From Clostridia bacterium (GTDB lineage: Bacteria; Bacillota_A; Clostridia; Christensenellales; CAG-138): 64,000 nt of DNA. The stretch's first letter is position 1. The number at the start of each line of letters is the position of its first letter. Positions 1 to 6,847 of this stretch are shown one piece after another. The translations under genes and the position numbers were made by a program. The DNA lies in the NCBI GenBank assembly GCA_017394605.1, contig JAFPXU010000028.1:1-64000 (forward strand), written 5' to 3'. Below the pieces are notes generated by a model. It had not been told where the DNA came from. It saw only the letters and a program-made list of their open reading frames with translations, and made no database searches.

Positions 1-226
1 CCGAATACGCCAGCACCATTATCTTTAACAACGTTACAGGTTCCACCGCACTATTTCGGCCTTTATCCGAGTACGTCAGGTACAATCCTTTGTAGTTCAA
101 CTCCTCCAGTACCTGATCCAGCAGTCTTACCTTCGCGTCTTTCGGAATGAGATGTTCCGTCTCAAGCGGCAGCACCAGTTGCCTTTTGCTGTTGTTTCTG
201 CTATATTCTTTTTGTAGTTTTGTCAC
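1..226 (-). CDS. IS1182-family transposase, N-terminal part (runs off the window)
   Basis: The minus strand from a GTG at 226 stays open to the window edge and encodes about 75 residues. They show the usual start of IS1182/IS1380-like DDE transposases: a Lys/Arg-rich opening, then LVLPLETEHLIPKDAKVR, a helix around LLDQVLEEL, and the run LYLTYSDKGR followed by NSAVEPVTLLKIMVLAYS. This is the N-terminal DNA-binding and dimerisation region. The catalytic DDE part lies outside the window. No Shine-Dalgarno sequence is evident before the GTG; a TATAAT-like hexamer lies just upstream of it, so the mRNA may be very short-leadered. It cannot be told whether the gene is intact. Confidence 0.8.
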   Translation of the reverse strand, partial: MTKLQKEYSRNNSKRQLVLPLETEHLIPKDAKVRLLDQVLEELNYKGLYLTYSDKGRNSAVEPVTLLKIMVLAYS

Positions 227-336
227 AAGAAAATTATACCAAAGAGCAGGACCTTCGGGTTCTGCTTCTTTGGTATTCTGGCTTCTTTCCCAATGAAAAA
301 GACTGCCTCAAAACGTTTCCTTTTTGAGACAGCCCC
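1..336 (-). mobile_element. IS1182-family insertion sequence, one end (partial)
   Basis: The left edge holds one terminus of an insertion sequence that continues outside the window. The outer boundary is set near 336, where the minus strand begins with GGGGCTGTCTCA, which resembles the terminal inverted repeats I recall for IS1182-type elements. Inside it lies the start of a transposase reading leftward. The element sits about 40 bases beyond the stop codon of corA, so it landed downstream of that gene without interrupting it. The other end, the target duplication and the intactness of the element cannot be judged from here. Confidence 0.8.
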
Positions 337-345
337 TTTTTAATG
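301..345. terminator. Hairpin at the IS end, terminator-like in both directions
   Basis: CTGCCTCAAAA (303-313) pairs with TTTTGAGACAG (322-332) with one C-A mismatch, around a loop of about eight bases. On the plus strand it is followed by CCCCTTTTT, and on the minus strand by TCTTTTTC. Either strand could therefore form an intrinsic terminator. It would shield the transposase from corA read-through and also end the corA transcript. Confidence 0.55.
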
Positions 346-374
346 TTTAACACGGACTTGCTATGCCGCAGGGA

Positions 375-1304
375 TCAGAACCATTTGTGCTTTTTAGCAA
401 GCATGCACAGGACCACGACGACGGCAATGGAGAGCGCGATTACATAAACATACCCGTATCGCCAGGTGAACTCCGGCATAGACTGAAAATTCATTCCGTA
501 CCATCCTACGATAATCGTAAGCGGGAAAAAGAGGGTTGTGAGGACGGTCAGGACTTTCATGGTGCGGTTCATTCGTACGTCCAGAAAAGCGGAATACGCA
601 TCCTGCAAATGATCCAGAGCGTTATTCAGGGAGGTCACATCATTCTTTAGCCGTTCTACTTTTTTCGAGAGGTTTGAAAAATAGAACAGATTGGAAGAAG
701 AAAAGATCTCATTTTCGTTTTCCTCAAGCGTTAACGCCACATCGAGGATCTGCTCGTAGTATGTTTGAAGATGAAGCAGTTTTTTCTTAAGATTGATCAG
801 CTCGGAGCCGAACTCGTCTCCGGCGGAATCCGTCACCACTGCTTCTTCCATTTCTGTCATAGCGTTCCGCATCATTTCAATCTTCTCGGCGCCACCGAAA
901 ATAAGAGACTCAAGAAAAAAGCAAACGACCTTTTCTGCTTTCAACTTGGAGACAGGGAAGCGATTGATCGCCTTGGCGAAGCTATCCCGCGTGGATCCGT
1001 CCCGATCACGGATATCGACGACAAGCAGGAAGTTTTTTTTGAGATAAATGGAGATGAAATCATCTTCTCCGCTGTCAGACGCGACACGCAGTTCCGTGAA
1101 TGTATAATCGTTGTGAACCTCCGCGCCGGTTCGGAACAGTGAGCTTGCGCTCTGACTGCTTTCCACCGTATCCGGAGCAAAATCGAATCTTTGGTAGATC
1201 TGCTGAAGTTCCTCTACATTGATATACCCTGCGGTTATAGAATCATGGGATATTTCATCGAGAGAGATCTCCTTGACAGGGTCTCCAAGACGGTAGAAAA
1301 GCAT
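375..1304 (-). CDS. corA: CorA-family divalent cation (Mg2+/Co2+) transporter
   Basis: A 309-residue protein with the CorA layout: a long, charged, mostly alpha-helical cytoplasmic N-terminal domain (about residues 1-245) and two C-terminal membrane helices. The signature loop after the first helix is present as WYGMNFQSMPE (the invariant GMN), and the protein ends in a short basic tail KKHKWF, typical of CorA. It would form a pentameric channel for Mg2+ in the cytoplasmic membrane. The start at 1304 is preceded by GGAGG about eight bases away. A TATAAT hexamer on the minus strand at 1342-1347 is a likely -10 box. It is a single-gene unit whose 3' side now abuts the IS element. Confidence 0.9.
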   Translation of the reverse strand: MLFYRLGDPVKEISLDEISHDSITAGYINVEELQQIYQRFDFAPDTVESSQSASSLFRTGAEVHNDYTFTELRVASDSGEDDFISIYLKKNFLLVVDIRDRDGSTRDSFAKAINRFPVSKLKAEKVVCFFLESLIFGGAEKIEMMRNAMTEMEEAVVTDSAGDEFGSELINLKKKLLHLQTYYEQILDVALTLEENENEIFSSSNLFYFSNLSKKVERLKNDVTSLNNALDHLQDAYSAFLDVRMNRTMKVLTVLTTLFFPLTIIVGWYGMNFQSMPEFTWRYGYVYVIALSIAVVVVLCMLAKKHKWF

Positions 1305-1695
1305 ACGTTAGTCCTCCGTGCTGCTAGTATTGTGCGAGCTGATTATATCATATTTATATGCTTCTGAGGATTCAGATGAAGTGGTGTTCACTTTGATTCG
1401 TTATTCGCAGCAAAACATCTTTAAACAAGCATGGCGGTTGCTTTTTTCAAAAAGGATATCGAAAAACATCGCAGGGATGGAATACAATTTTTGTCTGCTG
1501 GTAAAGAATGTTCAAAACAAGAGCGACTGTTCGTTCCCCTCTGTTTTGAACGCTATTATGGTTAGTAGAGCCTTGGATAGAAAGCGACGGCAATAGCTTT
1601 GTTGATTGCATGGCTTTCTGATGATAAAATCATAAGCGGATAGTATCCGTTTCATTTTAAATCAGGCCATACGATTTCAGGAGAAGAGTTTACCC
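1305..1695. other. Intergenic region between corA and the SpoIIE-type gene
   Basis: About 390 bases without a convincing gene. A 92-codon open frame at 1318-1596 lacks a ribosome binding site and resembles nothing known to me. The left side holds the corA ribosome binding site and -10 box (minus strand, 1342-1347). The right side holds AGGAGA about ten bases before the ATG at 1696. I see no clear -35/-10 pair for the rightward gene. Confidence 0.5.
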
Positions 1696-3858
1696 ATGCC
1701 CGAGAAAAGCGTTAGAGAAATGAACCAGCAGGAGCGACAGCAATATTCGCTGGCAACGCGTGTGTTTCAAGCTACGGCGATATCTGCCGCACTTGTCGGA
1801 CTGGCTACGCTGCTTCTTGGACTGGCTTTGTATGCCTTCGCGGTTTCAAGGCAGTATATTTCCGAAGCTTTCAGTATCTCGAGGAGTGCTGTCGCAATCA
1901 TTGAGAAGGCCCTGGACCCGAAGCCTTTTATCGCTAAGGCCAAGGAAAGGTATTTTTCATTGACTTCAGAAGAACGGAACCAGGTCTGGACGGATGATTA
2001 CAGGCTCTATTATACCGATCTTGAAGAAGAACAGGACTATCATAAAATCGTTGGCGTATTGAAGGATTTCAAATCCGCGGGGGACGCGGAAGATATTTAT
2101 CTCGCTTTTTATGACAGGGAAGCGTCCGCTATCGTTTATCTGGCAGACGCAGACCAGACGAGCGAGGAGGCGTGTTTCCCGGGAGAATGGGAGCATACCA
2201 ATATTCGTGGAATCGATAAATTTCTTAGCTGGGACGGCAACGGCAAACTTTACGATATAGCCCGGCTTGATGGATACGGCTGGATGTGTACCAGCGGCTA
2301 TCCCATACGGGACGCTGCAGGTAATCCCGTCGCGTTTGTTTTGTCGGATATTACGATTCGGAATCTTACTTCCGCAATGAGGAATTTTGCGCTTCAGTAT
2401 TTGGTCGTAACGGCGCTTCTGACGGTTCTTCTGGCAGCTGTTCAGTCAAGACAATTTCAAAAGAAACTGGTACGGCCGATCAATGCGATTGCCGATGCTG
2501 CGGTTCTGTATACAAAGGACAAACGAAACGGAATTACCGATACAGATCATTTTGCGTCGCTGAACATCCAGACAGGGGATGAGGTGGAAAACCTCAGTCT
2601 TGTGATGGCAGACATGGAGCAGGACATCTCCTCCTACGAGGAACACCTGGCGAAAGTCATTTCAGAAAAGGAACGGATCGGAACGGAGCTGGATCTGGCG
2701 AGAAAGATTCAGGCGGCGATGCTTCCGAATTCTTTCCCGGCCTTTCCGGAAAGGAAAGAATTTGATATCTACGCGTCCATGAGACCTGCGAAAGAAGTCG
2801 GAGGGGACTTCTACGACTTTTTCCTGATCGATGAGGACCGCCTTGCAATGGTGATTGCAGATGTCAGCGGGAAAGGAGTTCCTGCGGCGCTGTTTATGAT
2901 GGTCGCTAAAATACTGGTGAAGAATTCCATCATGAACGGTCTAGGACCTGCCGAGGCGCTTGAGGCGATCAACGAACAGATCTGCGCAAATAACCGCGAG
3001 GAAATGTTCATCACGGTATGGCTTGGGATACTGAATCTCAAAGACGGAAGCTTGGTGGCAGCCAACGCTGGCCATGAATATCCTGTGCTTTGTTTCCCGG
3101 ACGGGAGCGTCCGTGTCGATAAGCAGAAACACGGGTTTGTCATCGGAGGAATGGCGGGGATTCATTTCCCCGAATACGAGGAAAAACTGGAACCGGGAAC
3201 GAAGCTGTTCCTGTATACGGACGGGCTTCCCGATACGGAGTCAGAAGCAAACGAACAGTTCAGAATGGAACGTGCGCTGCAAGTTCTGCAGCTGAGCGGA
3301 GGGAAAGATCCGAAAGCGATCCTTTCCGATATGGATTCCGCTGTCAGGGAATTCGCAGGGAACGCGCCGCAGTTTGACGACCTGACAATGCTCTGCGTAT
3401 TATTTTCTGGGAAGGAACGTGGTTCGGGAGGATTGAAACGCAACATGGAAGATAAGGAAATCTCGGTCGAATCGGTAGCTGAAAACATTGAATCCGTAAC
3501 GTCTTTTATCAACGCGGAGCTGGAAGCGTTTGACTGCCCGCAGAAGGCACGTATACAGATTGATGTTGCTGCCGATGAATTGTTTGCAAATATTGTACAG
3601 CATGCCTACGTTCCGAACACCGGAACTGTTACGGTGAAAGTGGCTGTCTCAGGAGAGGACCGTGTCGCGCGGATCACCTTTATTGACTCCGGAAAGCCTT
3701 TTGACCCGCTTTCTGTTCCTGAACCGGATATTACTCTGCCGGTGGAACAGCGAGGAGTCGGAGGATTAGGACTTTTTCTTGTCAAAAAAACAATGGACGA
3801 TCTGATTTACGAGTACAAGGACGGAAAAAACGTCGTAACGATCGTGAAATCTATTTAA
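1696..3858 (+). CDS. Membrane sensor SpoIIE/RsbU-type phosphatase fused to an RsbW-like ATPase domain
   Basis: A 720-residue signalling protein. Order of parts: a membrane helix (about 22-50), an extracytoplasmic sensor region (about 51-230, unassigned), a second helix (about 231-248), a HAMP-like linker (about 250-310), a PP2C/SpoIIE Ser/Thr phosphatase domain (about 340-575), and a C-terminal GHKL ATPase domain of the anti-sigma kinase type (from about 584). Phosphatase metal-binding acidic positions are visible in EVGGDFYDFF, IADVSGKGVPAALF and FDDLTML. The ATPase part has its N box as DELFANIVQHAY, a G1 box around DSGKPFDP and a G2 box GVGGLGLFLVKKTMD. In partner switching, such phosphatases dephosphorylate a STAS protein and RsbW-like kinases phosphorylate it; here both are on one chain. 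The next gene supplies a STAS domain. An internal ATG at 3445 sits exactly at the start of the ATPase domain. Confidence 0.85.
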   Translation: MPEKSVREMNQQERQQYSLATRVFQATAISAALVGLATLLLGLALYAFAVSRQYISEAFSISRSAVAIIEKALDPKPFIAKAKERYFSLTSEERNQVWTDDYRLYYTDLEEEQDYHKIVGVLKDFKSAGDAEDIYLAFYDREASAIVYLADADQTSEEACFPGEWEHTNIRGIDKFLSWDGNGKLYDIARLDGYGWMCTSGYPIRDAAGNPVAFVLSDITIRNLTSAMRNFALQYLVVTALLTVLLAAVQSRQFQKKLVRPINAIADAAVLYTKDKRNGITDTDHFASLNIQTGDEVENLSLVMADMEQDISSYEEHLAKVISEKERIGTELDLARKIQAAMLPNSFPAFPERKEFDIYASMRPAKEVGGDFYDFFLIDEDRLAMVIADVSGKGVPAALFMMVAKILVKNSIMNGLGPAEALEAINEQICANNREEMFITVWLGILNLKDGSLVAANAGHEYPVLCFPDGSVRVDKQKHGFVIGGMAGIHFPEYEEKLEPGTKLFLYTDGLPDTESEANEQFRMERALQVLQLSGGKDPKAILSDMDSAVREFAGNAPQFDDLTMLCVLFSGKERGSGGLKRNMEDKEISVESVAENIESVTSFINAELEAFDCPQKARIQIDVAADELFANIVQHAYVPNTGTVTVKVAVSGEDRVARITFIDSGKPFDPLSVPEPDITLPVEQRGVGGLGLFLVKKTMDDLIYEYKDGKNVVTIVKSI

Positions 3859-3897
3859 CATAGACAATATCAATGATGGAAAGAAGAGCGGAAAACA

Positions 3898-5082
3898 ATG
3901 GATAATCTGAGCTTTGAAAACAACAAAGACACCCTGGTACTGAAGCTTTCCGGACATATCGATTCCTCCAATTCCGCGGAGATTGAGGAAGAAATCGGAA
4001 AAATCCGCGAAAAATGCAAAGCAAAGGAAATACAGATTGACTGCGAAAAGTTGGAATACATTTCGAGCGCAGGACTGCGGATCATTCTCAGGATCAAGAA
4101 AGATGTTCCGGACACAAAGGTCATCAATGTATCATCCGAGGTCTATGAGGTGTTCGACATGACCGGCTTTACGGAGATGATGGAGATCTCAAAAGCGTTC
4201 CGGGAACTTTCCATCGATCATTGTGAAGTAATCGGTCAGGGAGCGAACGGAAAAGTTTACAGAATTGATCAGGATACGATTGTAAAAGCGTATTTTAACT
4301 CGGACGCACTTCCAGAAATCAATCGTGAACGGGAGCTCGCGCGCGCCGCGTTTGTGCTGGGAATACCGACTGCTATTCCGTACGACGTTGTCAAAATAAA
4401 GGGCGGGGGCTATGGCTCCGTATTTGAGCTTCTGAACGCGAAGAGCTTTGCCAAACTGCTGATTGACAAAGAAAAATCAGTGGATGAACTGGTAAAGATG
4501 AGTGTCGAGCTTCTCAGGCTGATTCATTCTACGACAGTAAAACCGGAAACGATGCCCGATATGAAAGAAACAGCGCTTGGTTGGGCGGACTTTCTGAAGG
4601 ATTATCTGGAACCAGATCTGTATAAGAAACTGCACGATCTGATTCAGGCGGTGCCGGATGACAATCACATGCTTCACGGCGATTATCACCTGAAAAATGT
4701 CATGCTTCAGAACGGGGAAGTTCTTCTGATCGACATGGACACCCTTGCACACGGGCACCCTATTTTTGAACTTGCCGGAATGTATAACGCATATACGGGA
4801 TTTGCGGACGTAGACCACAATCAAGTGGATTCTTTTCTGGGGATACCATATAAAACAGCGCAGGAGTTCTGGGGAAAATCATTAAAGCTTTATCTGAAAG
4901 GAAAGGATGAACAGGCTGTCCGGCAAACAGAGGAGAAGGCGATGGTGATTGGATACGCCCGTATCATGCGGAGAAGCATCAGGAGGAAAGGACTTGAAAC
5001 GCCTGAGGGACGCGCTGTCATCGATAACGCCAAAAAACATCTGGAGGAACTTCTGCCTAGAATCGATACGCTCGTTTTCTGA
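3898..5082 (+). CDS. STAS domain fused to an aminoglycoside-phosphotransferase-like (APH) kinase
   Basis: A 394-residue fusion. Residues 1-98 form a STAS (anti-anti-sigma, RsbV/SpoIIAA-like) domain with the phosphorylation segment YISSAGLR; Ser57 aligns with the serine phosphorylated in RsbV. Residues from about 105 form an APH/choline-kinase-fold domain: a glycine-rich start GQGANGKVYRI, a VKAY lysine candidate, the catalytic loop HGDYHLKNVM (Asp near residue 261) and the metal-binding LIDMDTLAHG. The gene lies 39 bases after the phosphatase/ATPase fusion and is probably co-transcribed, so its STAS part is the natural substrate of that protein. The substrate of the kinase part is unknown: a small molecule or a protein are both possible. 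The combination suggests that phosphorylation of the STAS part gates the kinase (inference). Confidence 0.85.
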   Translation: MDNLSFENNKDTLVLKLSGHIDSSNSAEIEEEIGKIREKCKAKEIQIDCEKLEYISSAGLRIILRIKKDVPDTKVINVSSEVYEVFDMTGFTEMMEISKAFRELSIDHCEVIGQGANGKVYRIDQDTIVKAYFNSDALPEINRERELARAAFVLGIPTAIPYDVVKIKGGGYGSVFELLNAKSFAKLLIDKEKSVDELVKMSVELLRLIHSTTVKPETMPDMKETALGWADFLKDYLEPDLYKKLHDLIQAVPDDNHMLHGDYHLKNVMLQNGEVLLIDMDTLAHGHPIFELAGMYNAYTGFADVDHNQVDSFLGIPYKTAQEFWGKSLKLYLKGKDEQAVRQTEEKAMVIGYARIMRRSIRRKGLETPEGRAVIDNAKKHLEELLPRIDTLVF

Positions 5083-5086
5083 CCTG

Positions 5087-5115
5087 TTGGCAAATGTCAT
5101 CATTGATGATATAAT
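5087..5115 (+). promoter_or_regulatory. Promoter of the small membrane protein gene at 5274
   Basis: TTGGCA (5087-5092) and TATAAT (5110-5115) are separated by exactly 17 bases. Transcription would begin near 5122, giving a leader of about 150 bases. Confidence 0.7.
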
Positions 5116-5121
5116 AACTAT

Positions 5122-5273
5122 CTAACCGGCTGAAGCCGGTTTTCAAAGCGCCGAAGCGCTGTTTCCATTAGGGCATTAATTTAGCGTGCTATGAAGGTAT
5201 GCGTTTCTCTGCAGAGAGTTGGTGTATACCTTTTTTGGTATATAGGTTTCATTTTGAAGGGAGGATATAGTAT
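5122..5273 (+). promoter_or_regulatory. Structured 5' leader with an internal terminator, possible attenuator
   Basis: The leader contains three hairpins. AACCGGC/GCCGGTT lies at 5124-5141 and AGCGC/GCGCT at 5147-5160. The third has an outer stem AAGGTAT/ATACCTT (5194-5200 with 5226-5232), an inner TCTCT/AGAGA stem, and a run of six T (5231-5236), as an intrinsic terminator would. The bases TATACC (5225-5230) can instead pair with GGTATA (5237-5242), which excludes the terminator stem. The coding start follows at 5274 after GGGAGG. This layout is that of an attenuator or riboswitch expression platform. I do not recognise a known aptamer. Confidence 0.45.
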
Positions 5274-5684
5274 ATGGCATGTTTTCTTGTTCCGACGGTT
5301 GAAGCAATCGCCGCGACAGTGCTCGCAAAGGTGATGGAATCCAAAGAGGTCACCCCGGATATTGCGAAAGTGCAGAAAGACGCGGAATCCCTGGAAGTTG
5401 CGGGGAAGGTCCCGTTCTCCAGAAAGCTGAAATGGCTCAGGAATCTTCTGTGGGGCGGTTCCGCACTGCTTGCGTTCGAGCATGTTTGGCACGGCGAGAT
5501 CAGTCCGGTATTCCCGTTCCTCACGGCTGCGGGAAATCCTGCGGATGCAGCGGAGATGCTGCATGAGATGGCGACGGTCGGCGTCACAATGGCGTTGCTG
5601 ATCACCGCAGTCTGGGGAGTAATGGTTGTAGTTTCTTCGTCAATCGAAAAAAGAGCGCCCAAGGTGCAGACCGCTGAAAATTAA
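5274..5684 (+). CDS. Small membrane protein of unknown function
   Basis: A 136-residue protein I cannot assign to a named family. It opens with a hydrophobic stretch (MACFLVPTVEAIAATVLAK), has a charged segment (about 23-50), a hydrophobic helix around WGGSALLAFEHVW, a GEISPVFPFL motif, and a clear membrane helix near the end (GVTMALLITAVWGVMVVV). The tail is charged. The ATG at 5274 has GGGAGG at a good distance. It is paired with the membrane protein gene that begins 22 bases after its stop and shares its strongly structured leader. Its position just before larBCE suggests, but does not prove, a link to nickel or nickel-pincer cofactor biology. Confidence 0.7.
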   Translation: MACFLVPTVEAIAATVLAKVMESKEVTPDIAKVQKDAESLEVAGKVPFSRKLKWLRNLLWGGSALLAFEHVWHGEISPVFPFLTAAGNPADAAEMLHEMATVGVTMALLITAVWGVMVVVSSSIEKRAPKVQTAEN

Positions 5685-5705
5685 CAACAGCGGGGGGTGA
5701 AGACG

Positions 5706-6023
5706 ATGACTTTGCTTACCTCTGTTTTTGCGGCGATCATCAGCACGGTTATCTGGTATAAAAATGCCCCAAAAGACGACATGAAGGTCGGCATTCTTTG
5801 CTGGCTTTACTGGGGAGCGTCTTTGATGTGGCTGGTAGACGCCATATTCGAATACGCGGAACTTCGTGCGGAATACTTTACGCCGGCGCCTGCCGATATG
5901 CTGAATGACTTTTATCTTGGTCTTTCCGTAGTTGCGCTTGGACTGATTATCTGGCTGGTGATCCTTCTGATAAAGGATCCGAAGGGTGTTGTGAAAAACG
6001 CGTTGTCACGCGGCAAAAAGTAA
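5706..6023 (+). CDS. Small membrane protein of unknown function, partner of the preceding gene
   Basis: About 105 residues with three likely membrane helices: MTLLTSVFAAIISTVIWY, GILCWLYWGASLMWLVDAIF, and LGLSVVALGLIIWLVILLI, ending in a basic tail KNALSRGKK. The ATG at 5706 is preferred over the in-frame GTG at 5697, because the GGGGGTG that would serve as ribosome binding site overlaps that GTG and lies six bases before the ATG. The gene is 21 bases downstream of the other small membrane protein and is followed by a strong terminator. The two therefore form a bicistronic unit. No function is known to me. Confidence 0.65.
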   Translation: MTLLTSVFAAIISTVIWYKNAPKDDMKVGILCWLYWGASLMWLVDAIFEYAELRAEYFTPAPADMLNDFYLGLSVVALGLIIWLVILLIKDPKGVVKNALSRGKK

Positions 6024-6040
6024 TATGGATATTGAGGAAC

Positions 6041-6074
6041 GGTTCCGCCGAATTATTCGGTGGAACCATTTTTT
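6041..6074 (+). terminator. Intrinsic terminator before larB
   Basis: GGTTCCGCCGAAT (6041-6053) pairs perfectly with ATTCGGTGGAACC (6055-6067) apart from a G-U pair, followed by ATTTTTTG. It closes the two-gene membrane unit, though larB begins only about 18 bases later, so read-through or partial termination probably sets larBCE expression. Confidence 0.8.
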
Positions 6075-6091
6075 GCGGTCAGCGAGGAATT

Positions 6092-6847
6092 ATGAACGGT
6101 GAGATTAAACACCTCTTGGAATCTGTCAGAGACGGCTCCATGACGGTGGAAGAAGCGCTTTTGAAACTAAAAATACGGCCGTTTGAAGACCTGGGATATG
6201 CGAAGATCGACCTTCACCGTTCCCTGCGTCAAGGCGTTCCCGAAGTCATCTACGGAGCAGGAAAAACAGCCGATCAGATTGCTGGAATCATCAGAACGAT
6301 GCAGAAAAACGGCCAGACGCAGATTCTGATCACGCGTCTTTCTGAAGAATGCGCGGGAAAGATTCAAAAATCGGTTTCTATAACATACAGCGCCGACGCA
6401 CGCATTGCCTACTGCGGCACGATACCCGTGCCGGACGGAATCGGAAAGGTGCTCGTTGCCACAGGCGGAACGAGTGATATCCCCGTTGCGGAAGAAGCAG
6501 CGGTGACGGCGGAATTCTATGGAAATGAAGTGATCCGTCTTTATGATGTAGGAGTCGCCGGGCTTCACAGACTGCTTGCCCATAAGGAAGATATCATGAA
6601 TGCGAGCGTGATCATTGCAGTTGCCGGAATGGAGGGAGCGCTTGCGAGCGTGATCGGCGGGCTCGCGGACTGTCCGGTAATCGCCGTACCGACCAGTGTC
6701 GGATACGGGGCATCGTTCCATGGGCTGTCCGCACTGCTTTCCATGCTCAATTCCTGTGCGAGCGGAGTCGCCGTAGTCAATATCGATAACGGCTTCGGGG
6801 CAGGGTATTACGCGAACATGATCAACCACAAGGAGAAAAAGGGATGA
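6092..6847 (+). CDS. larB: LarB, pyridinium-3,5-biscarboxylic acid mononucleotide synthase
   Basis: This encodes 251 residues of the LarB family, distantly related to PurE. LarB carboxylates nicotinic acid adenine dinucleotide and hydrolyses it to pyridinium-biscarboxylic acid mononucleotide, the first step to the nickel-pincer nucleotide. The PurE-like half shows VLVATGGTSDIPVAEEAA, YDVGVAGLHRLL, IAVAGMEGALASVIGGLAD and CPVIAVPTSVGYGASF. The start at 6092 has AGCGAGGAA just before it; a longer open frame from 6032 would run through the terminator hairpin and is rejected. Its stop overlaps the larC start (ATGA). No lactate racemase larA is present in the window, so the cofactor's user lies elsewhere. 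Confidence 0.9.
   Translation: MNGEIKHLLESVRDGSMTVEEALLKLKIRPFEDLGYAKIDLHRSLRQGVPEVIYGAGKTADQIAGIIRTMQKNGQTQILITRLSEECAGKIQKSVSITYSADARIAYCGTIPVPDGIGKVLVATGGTSDIPVAEEAAVTAEFYGNEVIRLYDVGVAGLHRLLAHKEDIMNASVIIAVAGMEGALASVIGGLADCPVIAVPTSVGYGASFHGLSALLSMLNSCASGVAVVNIDNGFGAGYYANMINHKEKKG

Noticed and set aside
1318..1596. 92-codon open frame between corA and the phosphatase gene
   Set aside because: No ribosome binding site, no recognisable family and composition unlike neighbours; it overlaps the corA promoter region.
6032..6091. Longer start for larB
   Set aside because: It would place a strong terminator hairpin inside the coding region; the ATG at 6092 has a proper ribosome binding site.
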